A DNA stretch of 64,000 nucleotides from Mycoplasmataceae bacterium (GTDB taxonomy: Bacteria; Bacillota_I; Bacilli_A; Mycoplasmatales; Mycoplasmoidaceae), in contig JAISKD010000001.1 of assembly GCA_031261065.1 (NCBI GenBank), forward strand, positions 1 through 64,000. The letters run 5' to 3'. Position numbers and translations under genes: made by a program. The notes beneath the pieces are model-generated. The model was not told where the DNA came from, searched no databases, and saw only the letters and a program-made list of their open reading frames with translations. Below are positions 20,295-30,965 of the stretch, piece by piece (within the stretch, counting starts at the first letter, position 1; the number at the start of each line of letters is the position of its first letter).

Positions 20295-23200
20295 TTAAAA
20301 GAAAGTCATTTGGTCATCTTTGTCCAAATCAGATAGTACGCCAAGACTTTCTAACTTAGCGATATGCGTTTTAGATAGTTTTGTTCTTCGTGATAGATCT
20401 TCAATCGACGTAAATGGACGTTCTTTCCTTGCGGTAATAACAGATTCAGCAGCTGCTTCACCTAGTCCATCAATACAGCTAAATGGAGGAATTAGTGAAT
20501 CGCCATCAATGATATAGTGTTTAGAATCAGATTTGTATAATGAAATGTTTTTAAATTTAAAACCACGAGAATACATTTCATAACAAATCTGATAAATTTC
20601 TATCATGCTTTCTTCTTTATTTTTAACGGTCACTTTTAAAGTTTTATCACGTAATCTTTTTGTTATGTCATCTAGCTTTTCTTTTATCATTTGTGGACCA
20701 GCTAAAATTGTGTCAATATCAAATACTTGAATTCTAACTGAAAGAAAAGTTGAATAAAATGCCAATGGTTGATGGATTTTATATCATGCAATACGTCACG
20801 CATCTAATACATAAGCAGTAGCATGTGCTTTAGGGAATAAATATTTAATTTTATTACATGAATCAATAAATCATTGTGGAACATTATTCTCTAACATTGT
20901 TTTTGCATAATCAGGTTTTACTCCTTTGCCTTTACGAACATCTTCAGTAACCTTAAATGCTATTGCATTTGGAACATTCTTACGACGTAAGTATGATGAA
21001 ATAGACTCACGACAGGCAATTGAATCTTTAAGTGTGATTGTTCCATTCTTTATTAATTCATCAGCATTACCACGTCAAACGTCTGTACCATGAGATAATC
21101 CTGATATTCTGACTAAGTCGGCAAAACTTTGAGGGTTTGCATCTACAAGCATTCCACGAACAAATCCTGTTCCAAATTCTGGTATTCCAAATGTACCAAC
21201 TTTTTCATTTAATAATGGTGTTTTAAGGTTAAGTGTACTAGTTGATGAAAAGATTGCAATAACTTCTGGATCTTGATTGGGAACAGTAACTGGATCGATT
21301 TTTGTAATGTCTTTAAGCATCTTAAGGATGGTTGGGTTATCGTGTCCAAGAATATCGAATTTCAATACCGTATCATGCATAGAATTGAAATCAAAGTGAG
21401 TCGTTAACCAATCAGTTTCATTCTCATCTGGTGGGTAATTAATTGGTGTAAAATCTTCAATCTCATTTTCTTTCGGAATAACAATGATTCCTCCTGCATG
21501 TTTACCTGTTGTTTTCTTTACACCAACACACTGAGATGCCAAATAAGTAACAAGCGACTCTCTTACTTTAACATCAGGAGTTGTCATTTCAAAATAGTTC
21601 TTGACATATCCAATTGCCGTCTTTTCTGCGATAGTCATTATTGTTCCGGCTCTAAATGCGTGTTGTGCATCAAACATCTCACGTATGAAATCGTGTGCCT
21701 TATTTTGATATTCACCAGAGAAATTTAAATCAATATCTGGAACTTTTTCGGCTCCCTCTGTTCCTAAGAAAGTTTCAAATGGTAAATCATGACCATCTCC
21801 ATATAACATTTCTCCACATACTGGACATTTTTTTAGTGGCAAATCATAACCACAGTCTGCATCATTAACTACTTCAGTGTATTTACACTTCTTACATATG
21901 TAATGTGGAGCAAAAGGATTAACTTCTGAGATACCTCCAAGGAAAGCTATAACTGATGAACCAACGGAACCACGTGAGCCAACTAAATAACCATCAGATA
22001 TAGATTTACGAACAAGTCTATTTGAAATTCAATAAATAACATCAAAACCTTTACCGTTAATTATGTTTAACTCATTTTTAATTCTTTCTGAAAACTCTGG
22101 TAAAATATTGTCACCGTATATGTTTTGTTTATTTTTTTCAACTTCATCAGACAGTAACTCTTTTGAATTTTCAATTGTTGGTGCATATAAACGACTTTTA
22201 AGTGGAGCGCACTTTTCGATTCGATCAGAAAAATCATAAGTATTATTTATAACAATATCTTCAATATCATCTGGTGATAGGAAATTCATTTCATCTAGCA
22301 TCTCCTGTGTCGTTCTCATATAAAGCGCTGGCATAACATCGTTGCTGTCGTTGTATGAGAACAATGGATGTCTTCCACCACCAACTTGTTTTGCTGAAAC
22401 TAAAACACTGTGAGCTAATGCATCAGTTGGGTCAAGATAGGAACAAGAAGATACAGCAATAACCTTTTTATTGAATTTTTTAGCAACATCAACTATCGTT
22501 TGAATTGTTTTTTTAGTATTTTCTAATGATAGATTACCTCGATTATGTTCATGAGCAAAAACACTTGGCGGTGCAATGAATACGTAATCATAAAACACAA
22601 TTATGTCTTCTAATTCTTTTCTTGTTCCGTTAATTGCAGTATCTCATAGTTCGCCATTAGAAGGAGAATTGCAGATAAATAAATTATCACGGTTCTTTTC
22701 AATTAAACTTCTAAATACACGTGGTTTTTCATAAAGATTAATAGTATGAGAACTTGAAATTAATTTATATATGTCTTTTATTCCTTGTTGATTTTTAGCA
22801 TATATGTTCATATATGAAGCAAATTGTCTACGGTGAAGTGCTGGTGATTGTAATTTTGAATTTATATCTTGTAAATTAGTAACACCAATTTCTTCCATTT
22901 GCTTGATCATATTTTTTCAAACAGTATATAAAACTTCAGCATCGAAATCAGCCCTATGCGCTGTAGTTTCATCATATTTAAGTTTTAAATTTCGTGAAAG
23001 AACTCCTAGATTATGACGTGTTTGTGCTGGATTAATAGAACGTGATATCACCATTGTGTCTATCAATGGATTGGTAATTGGTTCCATGCCATTTTGTTCT
23101 AGTTTTTTATTTAGGAACCTGATATCGAAGTTTATTCCATTATGTGCAACAAGGACATAATCCTTTATTCACTCTTTAATATCTTTAAGTGCTTCAAGTA

Positions 23201-24641
23201 TTGTGCAACCACTATGTACCATTTCATCAGTAATATGAGTTAATTTAGATATTTTAGCAGGAATTGGTTTAGTTGGTTTAATAAAGAAATCTTTTCTTTC
23301 TACGATTGTACCATTTTCGACTTTAATTCCTCCAAATTCTAATATCTCATCATATTCAGCACACAAACCAGTTGTCTCTAAGTCGAAAATAACATAAGAA
23401 GTTGTAGAGAGGTTAGCATCTACAGCATTCTTCACGCAATGGATTTCATCATATTGAACATCAGCCTCAAATCCATATATTGCTTTGACGCCAGTATTTT
23501 TTGAAGCTGAAGCAATATCAGGGAATGATTGAACATTATGTCGATCAGCAAATGCTATAGCAGGGGCACCATATTCTTTTGCTCTCTTGCATGCATCAAT
23601 TGGAGAAATCATTCCTTCAAATGAAGACATTTGTGTTCTAGAAAAAAGTTCAATACGTGGTTTTTTAGATTTATCACTACGAACAAATTTTTGAGGTTTA
23701 TCAACCTTGAGTATTTTATTTGCCCAGCATGTAGTTTCACCACGTTCATATTTATCTTCTGAGAACTTACCATATATTTTAACTCAGTCACCATTCTTAA
23801 AAGAAGATAAATATCATTCAGGTAAATTGGGTTCTCTTTTTCATTGACCGCTTTGTTCAGTTGTTTCATCAAAGACTTTAGTTTTAATTAAAACAGCATC
23901 TTCAAAGTCTGTAATCCAAAATTTGAAGATTTTAATTTTATTAACAGTAACTTCTGTTTTAAAGATTTGACCGGCTGCAGCAAAATTCTCACCAGTTGGA
24001 CTTTCAATAGCATTAGTGAATTTAATTGGAGTTATATCTTTAGGAATTCTATTTAGATTTATTATTTTTTTAAGTTTCTCATCTTCCTCGGTTGGTAAAT
24101 CAAGTTTTTTTGATTCAGCATCAGCTTTAGCACGATGATCATCTATGAGTTTCTTAAGTTCTTCAGACTCATATAGATTAATTTTAGAAATATCAATAAA
24201 AGACTCAGAGAAGAATTTTAATAACTTCTTCTCAATGTTTTGTAACTTATTTTTATCATCTTCATTAATATATCCAATTTCCAAACAATCATCATTGATT
24301 TTTAAAGAAGCATATTTAATTATTTTGCGAATATCACTAGCATCTGATTTTAAACCATCTGTAAAGATGTTAAGAATCTTTGTAAGATTTTCACCTGAAA
24401 TATCAAATTTCTTTTTAGTAAATATTACTTCTAGATGATTGTGATTTATTTTTTCATAATTTTTAATGAAATTGCCATAAATATCAATGTTTGGAAGTTC
24501 AGCAAAATCAATGAATATTTTTATGGTTCCTGTTCTATTTTGGGGTAATTCACATTTTATAGTTGCAGAAGAGAATAAACTATCAAACTCATTTTGTGGT
24601 AGTAGTTTGATTTGTTCGAAAAAAATCTTGTATTTCTGCAT
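20295..24641 (-). CDS. polC: DNA polymerase III PolC-type catalytic subunit
   Basis: A 1448-aa replicative polymerase of low-GC Gram-positives and Mollicutes. In order: N-terminal OB-like region (~200-330), PHP domain split by a DEDDh 3'-5' exonuclease (FDLETTG at ~418), the Cys finger (KKCPVCGEMLYGDG), polymerase palm with PDIDLNFSGEYQ, and the C-terminal helix-hairpin-helix (GLGEAAAESVITARKERPF). PHP metal-ligand motifs look lost: the usual HLHT is FSRT and the usual TDHGNVQ is ADRHNVQ. The frame is continuous when UGA is Trp. It is divergent from trpS. Confidence 0.97.
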
Positions 24642-24737
24642 ACTTAATAACTTATTTTATTATATAAAATTAAGTTTTCTATATAGATGGTATTGCCACA
24701 ATAAAGGCTTTAATATTGCCTTTATTATTAATGAATA

Positions 24738-24743
24738 TATAAT
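24738..24743 (+). promoter_or_regulatory. -10 element before trpS
   Basis: TATAAT seven bases before the trpS ATG at 24751, no Shine-Dalgarno; leaderless start expected. Confidence 0.6.
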
Positions 24744-24750
24744 AATTTAT

Positions 24751-25776
24751 ATGAGTAAGAGTGGAAGAGAAGTTATATTAACTGGGTTCACACCTTCATC
24801 TAAGTGTTTACACTTCGGAAATTATGTTGGTGCAATTAAACCTCTAGTTGAATTACAAAATAAGAATGCAGATAAAGACTTTTTCCTATTTGTTTCTGAT
24901 CTTCACGCTTTAACTAATCCATCTGTTAATTTAAAAGAAATAGATAAAAAAGTATTTATCTGTACTTTCTTAGCTGGTGGTGTTGATTTAAAGAAAGTAA
25001 TTTTGTTTTACCAATCAGACGTTCCTGCACATGCTGAACTTGGATGAGTATTAACTTGTCACACTACTTTTGGTGAGTTAAGCAGAATGACTCAGTTCAA
25101 AGATAAATCAGTAAGATTAAACCAAGGAAATGGAACAGAATCTATTCCAACTGGGTTATTAGTATATCCGCCTCTAATGGCTGCGGACATATTATTATAT
25201 GATTCAAACTTAATACCAGTTGGTAAAGATCAGAAACAACATGTTGAGTTAACAAGAAACATTGCTGAAAGATTTAATAAGAAATATGGCGAAACATTTG
25301 TTCTACCTGAACCATACATAACTGAAAATAATCCAGAGATTATGGATTTACAAGATCCATCTAAGAAAATGTCTAAGTCTGCAGCAAGTAAGAATGGAGT
25401 TATTTTTTTAACTGATACAACTGCAGACGTACAAAATAAAATTAAAGTTGCTTTGACTGATAGCTTAAATAAAGTTAAATATGATAAGGTAAATCAACCA
25501 GCTGTTTCTAACTTAATTATGATTTACAGTGCTTTAACTGGACTTAACATTAAACAAATCGAAGAAAAGTTTGCTAATATTAAAAACTACGGAGAATTTA
25601 AAAAAGAAATCTCAGAAGAAATGGTTAAATGATTGTCACACTTTCAAAGCGAATATGCTAAAGCTGAAGCTAATTTTGCTAGCACGGAGAAGATAATAAA
25701 GGAGAACGCTGTTCATTGTAGCAAAATAGCTGATGCTAAAGTGGACGAAGTGTATAAAAAGATTGGTCTAAGATAA
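24751..25776 (+). CDS. trpS: Tryptophanyl-tRNA synthetase
   Basis: A 341-aa class I synthetase that charges tRNA-Trp, the tRNA set that must read UGA as well as UGG here. HIGH-type motif is [13 protein letters not shown], the tryptophan-pocket region is [15 protein letters not shown] site [21 protein letters not shown], and KMSKS is exact. The start at 24751 is the first ATG that gives the correct N-terminus ([12 protein letters not shown]) and has TATAAT seven bases upstream. Both UGA Trp codons lie in family-conserved or plausible places. tRNA-His follows 26 bases after the stop. Confidence 0.97.
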
Positions 25777-25802
25777 TCTATAACATTAATATACAGTTAC
25801 AT

Positions 25803-25879
25803 GGCGCCTATTGCGAAGCTGGTAACGCACTTGATTGTGAATCAAGTACTCGTGGGTTCGAGTCCCACTAGGCGCCCCA
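25803..25879 (+). tRNA. trnH: tRNA-His (GTG)
   Basis: The acceptor stem pairs GCGCCTA with TAGGCGC and an extra 5' G (G-1, at 25803) faces C73, the hallmark of tRNA-His. The anticodon loop TTGTGAA gives GTG. The T arm has GTGGG/CCCAC around TTCGAGT. The CCA end is encoded. It may be co-transcribed with trpS and is followed by a terminator. Confidence 0.96.
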
Positions 25880-25888
25880 TTAATATAG

Positions 25889-25920
25889 AAAGAGCTATTG
25901 GGCAACCTTAGCTCTTTTTT
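25889..25920 (+). terminator. Rho-independent terminator after tRNA-His
   Basis: A nine-pair stem (AAAGAGCTA with TAGCTCTTT), 11-base loop and a T run. It ends the trpS/tRNA-His unit. Confidence 0.85.
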
Positions 25921-25965
25921 AGTAATAAAATGGAATGTTAACTAAAACTTTTAATTGAATCTACA

Positions 25966-25971
25966 CATAAT
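25966..25971 (+). promoter_or_regulatory. -10 element before the lipoprotein gene at 25978
   Basis: CATAAT six bases before the ATG, no Shine-Dalgarno. Confidence 0.45.
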
Positions 25972-25977
25972 ATAAAA

Positions 25978-26655
25978 ATGAATATCAAATTACTTAGAAC
26001 ATTATTTATAGGCAGTATTGCAGCATTTATGGCATGTGCTATTCCTTTAGTTACTGTAAACTGTACATCAAAGACAAATATCAATTCCTATCTTGAAACA
26101 CCAGATTTAGGAAAAGTTCACAATAATACTGCAAATGCTTTAGAAGGAGCTCTATGTTATAAAAATGAAGAATTTAATTATTTGAAGTACGAGGTAGATT
26201 ATAAAATAAATGATATTACTGATAGTTCTGCTATTATAAATGGAATTGGAAAGTATACAGGTAATTTTGAAATCAGCTTTGAAATTGTTGAACCAGTACC
26301 AGATGGCTTTTTATATATAACTGTACCACAGCCTCCATATGAAGTGGAAATTGGGGTTGGAATTATCTTGCCGGTGTTTGCAGTTGATGACGAAGGCAAT
26401 CACGTTGACTTTCCTTCGGGAGGAACATTCAAATGAATATTAATGATTCCCCTGGAGTACCAAGAAAATGTAGTTATTGTAGGCGATTTAGCAGAGGATA
26501 AAATAAACTTAGAAAACTATAATGATCCGTTAAAACCAGCGCACGATGATTTCCGCATATACATAAGATGTTGCTATACTTCTGCTGTCACTGGAATAAC
26601 ATATGTATCAAACTTAGTACACTCAACTTTTATCCACGAAATTTATCCTTCCTAG
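25978..26655 (+). CDS. Lipoprotein of unknown function
   Basis: A 225-aa predicted lipoprotein: basic start MNIKLLR, hydrophobic segment, and Cys29 in LVTVNC. The mature protein is acidic and beta-rich, with Tyr/Asn-rich stretches and two late Cys residues (RCCYTS). No family recognised. One UGA Trp at 26434-26436. It stands alone between two terminators, so it is its own transcription unit. Its composition resembles the other stand-alone lipoproteins of the window. Confidence 0.75.
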
Positions 26656-26696
26656 ATTCTAAGCTTCGAAGATACACCAACATCCTTTATTAACAT

Positions 26697-26737
26697 AAAA
26701 AGCACCCATCTTTCAACGAGTGCTTTTTATTTTTTTA
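26697..26737 (+). terminator. Bidirectional terminator between a lipoprotein gene and tRNA-Ala
   Basis: Nine-pair stem AAAAAGCAC / GTGCTTTTT with a 14-base loop. A T-rich tail lies on the plus side and a T run within the stem foot on the minus side. It can stop both the lipoprotein mRNA and the rplM-rpsI-tRNA transcript. Confidence 0.8.
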
Positions 26738-26740
26738 TTA

Positions 26741-26816
26741 TGGCGGAGGATGCGAGACTCAAACTCGCGACCCCCTGAATGCAAATCAGGTGCTCTATCA
26801 GCTGAGCTAATCCCCC
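26741..26816 (-). tRNA. trnA: tRNA-Ala (TGC)
   Basis: A 76-base cloverleaf. The acceptor stem GGGGGAT pairs with ATCCTCC and contains the G3:U70 wobble that identifies tRNA-Ala. The anticodon loop TTTGCAT gives TGC. The D arm AGCTCAGCTGATAGAGC is canonical and CCA is encoded. The discriminator reads G rather than the usual A. Confidence 0.96.
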
Positions 26817-26819
26817 ATT

Positions 26820-26896
26820 TGGTAGAAGTAAATGGACTTGAACCATCGACCTCACCCTTATCAGGGGTGTGCTCTAACCAACTGAGCTATACTTCT
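26820..26896 (-). tRNA. trnI: tRNA-Ile (GAT)
   Basis: A 77-base cloverleaf with acceptor AGAAGTA/TACTTCT, anticodon loop CTGATAA giving GAT, T loop TTCAAGT, and encoded CCA. It lies three bases before tRNA-Ala and 23 bases after rpsI on the same strand, so the ribosomal-protein operon probably reads through into both tRNAs. Confidence 0.96.
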
Positions 26897-26919
26897 ATAT
26901 ATTTAATTATAACTAAAAA

Positions 26920-27309
26920 TTATCTCTTAGAGAATTGTGGACTACGACGAGCACCATATTTTCCAACTTTTTTACGTTCTTTAATTCTTGAGTCTCTTGT
27001 AACTAAGCCATTTTTCTTAAGTTCTGATTTAATTTCAGCGTTTGATGCAATTAAAGCTCTAGAGATTCCTAATCTAATAGCTCCAGCTTGACCTTTGAAA
27101 CCACCACCGATAACTTTAACTTTAACATCATACTCTTTTTCTGCTTGTGCTACAGTTAGAGGTTGTTTCATATCTTGGATAACTAATTTATTAGGAAAAT
27201 ATTCTTCTGGTGTTTTTCCGTTAATAATAATGTGTCCTTTACCAGGAACCATTAATACTTTTGCGATTGAAGTTTTTCTTCTTCCTAAACCTTTAAATTC
27301 TTTTACCAT
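26920..27309 (-). CDS. rpsI: 30S ribosomal protein S9
   Basis: A 129-aa ribosomal protein. It starts [13 protein letters not shown], has the NGKTPEEYF and [19 protein letters not shown] motifs, and ends in the basic tail [14 protein letters not shown] that reaches the ribosomal P site. It follows rplM with a two-base gap, the standard L13-S9 order. Confidence 0.98.
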   Translation of the reverse strand: MVKEFKGLGRRKTSIAKVLMVPGKGHIIINGKTPEEYFPNKLVIQDMKQPLTVAQAEKEYDVKVKVIGGGFKGQAGAIRLGISRALIASNAEIKSELKKNGLVTRDSRIKERKKVGKYGARRSPQFSKR

Positions 27310-27311
27310 AA

Positions 27312-27749
27312 CTATATTCTATACTCAATTGGGTTTTGAGCAGAGTGATCTTTGCTACCCTCTTTGTAAACTAGTAATTTTTTAGCAACTGCTTTACCTA
27401 GTTTATTTTTAGGTAACATTCCTTCTACTGCTCATGTAACCATTTCATCAGCATACTTGTCGTACATTTCTTTTGCACTTCTTGTTCTTAATCCACCAAT
27501 GTACATTGAGTGACTGTACCATTTTTTATTTTCCATTTTGTTTCCAGTTAGTTTAACTTTGTTAGCATTAGTAACAACAACATAATCTCCACAATCAACA
27601 GCTGGTGTAAAATCTGGTTTATTTTTTCCTCTTAATAAATTAGCAACAGCAACGGCTAAATCACCAAGAACAACATCAGTAGCATCTACTGTATATCATT
27701 TTCTATTTTTAATGCACGCTTCCTTCTTGGCTATCGTTGTCTTCTGCAT
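27312..27749 (-). CDS. rplM: 50S ribosomal protein L13
   Basis: A 145-aa ribosomal protein. It has [24 protein letters not shown]-type sequence (in two parts), [18 protein letters not shown], and the [22 protein letters not shown]-like region of L13. UGA encodes its Trp residues. A TATATAAT lies nine bases before the ATG, so the L13-S9 mRNA is probably leaderless rather than carrying a long autoregulatory leader. Confidence 0.97.
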
Positions 27750-27876
27750 ATTATTACTATTATATATAAAACCACGCTACATTGTTAAACAATTTTGTAG
27801 TTGACTACGTGTTTCCTTATTTCTTGCGGAAATATATTTATGGCGGGTATTTATATGCCATTAACTAGAAGCCTGA

Positions 27877-28650
27877 TTATGCTTTGTCTGGTAAAAGAAG
27901 ATTTGTTCATTCATATTGTGTAGGTGTGTCGGTGGCGGCAAGCATAATAGATATAAGTTCATCTCCTCCAAAACTATAACCAAAGCCCATGTTAATTTCG
28001 TTGATGTCATCATCATTGTCAGCACTTGCAAAAGTAGTTATTTCAAGATTGCCAGTTTTCGTACTATCCTCAAAACTCAAATAATTGCATTTTAGTTTGC
28101 TTGAGTCTGTACTTGAATAATGAAAATAGCCGACAGCCTCTAAACCATCTTGGTCTACAGCAGCCACATCGAGGTTCACCTTATTATTATCAACCTTAGC
28201 CAAACTAAAATCAAGAATATTATCGCCCTCACCTTTTGTATGCATTGTTATTGATAATTTACATTCTGTATCATCAAGGGAAAAAGAATTATACTTAATG
28301 CCGATATTGCCACCAGAAAGCGCCGCCATTATTCCAATAGCAGCAGCGGTATTTGCCATAGAACCGACGCTTTCGTCATAAAGCATGTCTTGTCAATGAA
28401 GCATATATTGAGTAAATAAGTCAGCCCTCATATCAGCATTATAGGTTGTCACACCACTTCAATCTGCTTGGCCACCATATGAGCCATATTCCGTTGTTGC
28501 TTGATATTTATCAACTTTATTCTTGATGGAAACTCAACTGATACCATTACCACCGTTATTACATGAGGTAGAGGTAAAACAAATAGCCGACGCTACAGCC
28601 ACTGAAGATATTAATGATGTGAGAAAAATTTTGTGTTTGAATTTGAACAT
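27877..28650 (-). CDS. Lipoprotein of unknown function
   Basis: A 257-aa predicted lipoprotein with signal MFKFKHKIFLTSL..., and Cys30 in the sequence FTSTSC. The mature protein has a short alpha-helical stretch with Ala/Gly (residues ~95-115) and then a long beta-rich acidic part with Asp/Asn/Ser. I recognise no family. UGA encodes four Trp. It sits alone with TATAAT nine bases before the ATG. Confidence 0.75.
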
Positions 28651-28659
28651 AACGTATTA

Positions 28660-28665
28660 ATTATA
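28660..28665 (-). promoter_or_regulatory. -10 element before the lipoprotein gene at 28650
   Basis: TATAAT on the minus strand nine bases from the ATG, no Shine-Dalgarno. Confidence 0.5.
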
Positions 28666-28711
28666 ATGATTTAATATTTAATGCGAGGCGTGAAAAAAGT
28701 ATTTATATATA

Positions 28712-28731
28712 AATAACAATTATTTGTTATT
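28712..28731 (-). terminator. Possible AT-rich terminator hairpin
   Basis: Eight-pair perfect stem AATAACAA / TTGTTATT around TTAT, ten bases after the stop of the permuted-papain lipoprotein gene. It is AT-rich and lacks a clean T run, so termination is only possible. Confidence 0.35.
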
Positions 28732-28740
28732 AATAATTTA

Positions 28741-30834
28741 TTACAAACTACGCGGAGCTATGTAGTCAACAGTCTTAGGGGAAGAATTAATTTCACGTGG
28801 TGTAATCATTCCAGCTCCTATTGCTGGGATATCAAGTACATTAAGATCACCAGGGATTGAATGGAAATCTTTATCTCCATCTAAGAATCCTAAATCATCA
28901 TATAATGCTAAAGCAACATCTAAATCTCTATTGCTAGTTTTATAACGATCAACAAACTTATAGCCAGAAAGATCATCACCAGCTTGTAAATAACTATAAT
29001 TGACTAGTTCAGAACAATATCAAGAAGCAGAATTGTCAGCAATCTCTTCTGATGATGGTCTATCTTGCATAGAAACTGCATATTTATGCCCTAGTTGAGA
29101 ATATGCATAATTAACAGCATTTTCTGAAACAGAAACACTGGCATCTTTAACATGAGCGAAATGAGTATCTCTTGCTTTCATTCTCGCTTCATCTCATACA
29201 CTAGTTTCTACTCCAGCAGGTGAATATCCTTCAACTCCTTTGACATATAGTTCATTATGAGCGATGTCATAATAAACTCCATCGATCATTCCTGAGTGTC
29301 CTCCTAAATAATCAACTCCAGCTTCTTCATATATTGTGTCACCAGCTTTTATTTCAGTTCATGCAAAATTACTTGAGTATTGTACTTTGTTTTGCAGTTT
29401 ATATCCATAATATCCATCTCCAGGGTGTGCATAGTCTCCACCTTGTCCATATCATCATAATTCTGTAGATGGTATCATTATATCAACAGCAACTCTACAG
29501 AAGAACATTACCATCTCAGCTGTATATTCAGACTGTCTAATTTTTCCAATTTCATTAGATATATATAACTTAATCATTGCTATTGCAGCATCATAAGAAA
29601 ATTGACTAGCACAAATTGTGTCAACAACTTTTCTAAGAGTTGTTAATTGAGCACTAAATTGAGGATAGTCAGTTATTGCTATATCAATTAATCCATCTAA
29701 TTGTTTATTAGTGGTAACTCTTTCAAAATTGTTTTCAATAATTAAATCAATTGCATTATTTAAAACAAATCAACCAATTCCATATGAAGGAATAAGAGTA
29801 TTTAAGGCATTAAAAATATTATTAAGTGCATAAACAACTGAGTCAGCATTTCTTCAGTCGGCTTCTAATACGCTATATAGTATAGTTTTTATGCACTGAC
29901 AAAATTCTGGACTATTTTGAGCATATTGATTTAAAATACCATTTATTAGATTTTCAATTACGATGATAACTGGTTCTGGTGTTGGAGGAACTGGCTCTGG
30001 ACTAGGAGGAGCAATATAAGAAATAAGTGTATCTAAGCATGTTTCAAAAGCTTTAATTGTATTAATTGTTTGTGGAGTTAACCAGGTAGCTTTTGCAATA
30101 GCGTTATCAATTATTCCATTTACTTGCTTGATAATTTCATTTTGAGAATAATTGCTCATGATAATCACGTCAATTGATGTATTTAAAACATATAAGTCAT
30201 TCTTATAAGATGCAGGAGTATATTGTTCAATTACTTCAAATGTACTGTCAACTATTTTTTCAACAGTGACATTGTCTTGTCAACCGCCTGTAATAGTAGT
30301 ATCAATAATAGTGTTTAGTACTTGCATTTGTGCTGCATAATCAGGATAAGTTGTTTCTAATTGAGAAAATATAGTATCAATTATTGTTACTAAGCTATCA
30401 GGATTAACAGTTGCTGAAGAATATTTTATTGGAAGTGTATGTATTTTAGTAATACTAGTAGTTAAAGAAGAATCCTGACCTTGAAGCATCATAGAGTTCT
30501 TTTCTGATTTCATATTATCTTTTACGAAGTCTAAATATGCTTCATAGCTATGTGACAAAGGATGAGTCTTAGAAAAATTAGCATATCCTTCTTCAAATTT
30601 TGCTAAGCTCTCATGATCTATGTTAGGGTTAATTCTATTGTTACACATTCAGATAGTAAGGTCTTTATAGTAAGGAACACCTTTTTGATCAGCTGTCTTA
30701 ACAAGAAACTTCTCGTCATCACATATTTGTGTTGTTTTAGAAGTATGTGTACATGCGATAGCAACAGCAGTACCAATTCCGGAACTAACCGCTAATGCTG
30801 CAAATAACGATGTGAATATTTTTCAATATTTCAT
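28741..30834 (-). CDS. Lipoprotein with C-terminal permuted NlpC/P60 (YiiX-like) hydrolase domain
   Basis: A 697-aa predicted lipoprotein (Cys28 in TAVAIAC). Residues ~60-480 are helical, with recurring DYPxxxxQxxxLxxxIDxxI-type units and a Pro-rich linker (PPSPEPVPPTPEPV). The C-terminal domain has GGHSGMIDGVYYDI (His ~513), then ENAVNYAYSQLGHKYAV, then WYCSELVNYSYLQAGDDL (Cys ~607). His before Cys is the circularly permuted papain-like order of the YiiX/YaeF (C92-like) group of the NlpC/P60 superfamily. These enzymes cleave amide bonds in peptidoglycan or lipids. The substrate here is unknown. UGA encodes most Trp. TATAAT lies eight bases upstream. Confidence 0.75.
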
Positions 30835-30842
30835 ATATATTA

Positions 30843-30848
30843 ATTATA
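30843..30848 (-). promoter_or_regulatory. -10 element before the permuted-papain lipoprotein gene
   Basis: TATAAT on the minus strand eight bases before the ATG at 30834, no Shine-Dalgarno. Confidence 0.55.
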
Positions 30849-30901
30849 TTAATATCGGCCACAAAAGTGGGCAATTATTCTGAAATAAACGCAAACAAAA
30901 G

Positions 30902-30928
30902 ATGACACCCAACGATGTTAGGTGTCAT
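30902..30928 (-). terminator. Terminator after thrS
   Basis: Read on the minus strand, ATGACACC pairs with GGTGTCAT around an 11-base loop and is followed by CTTTTGTTTG. A weaker dyad centred on AAGCTT lies between this and the thrS stop codon. Confidence 0.75.
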
Positions 30929-30965
30929 AAAACGCTTTAAGCTTAATGCTTTTATAAAGAAAAAC

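Noticed and set aside
23609-23872. Separate 87-aa gene in polC
   Set aside because: It lies in a different frame wholly within the continuous polC reading frame, with no start signal.
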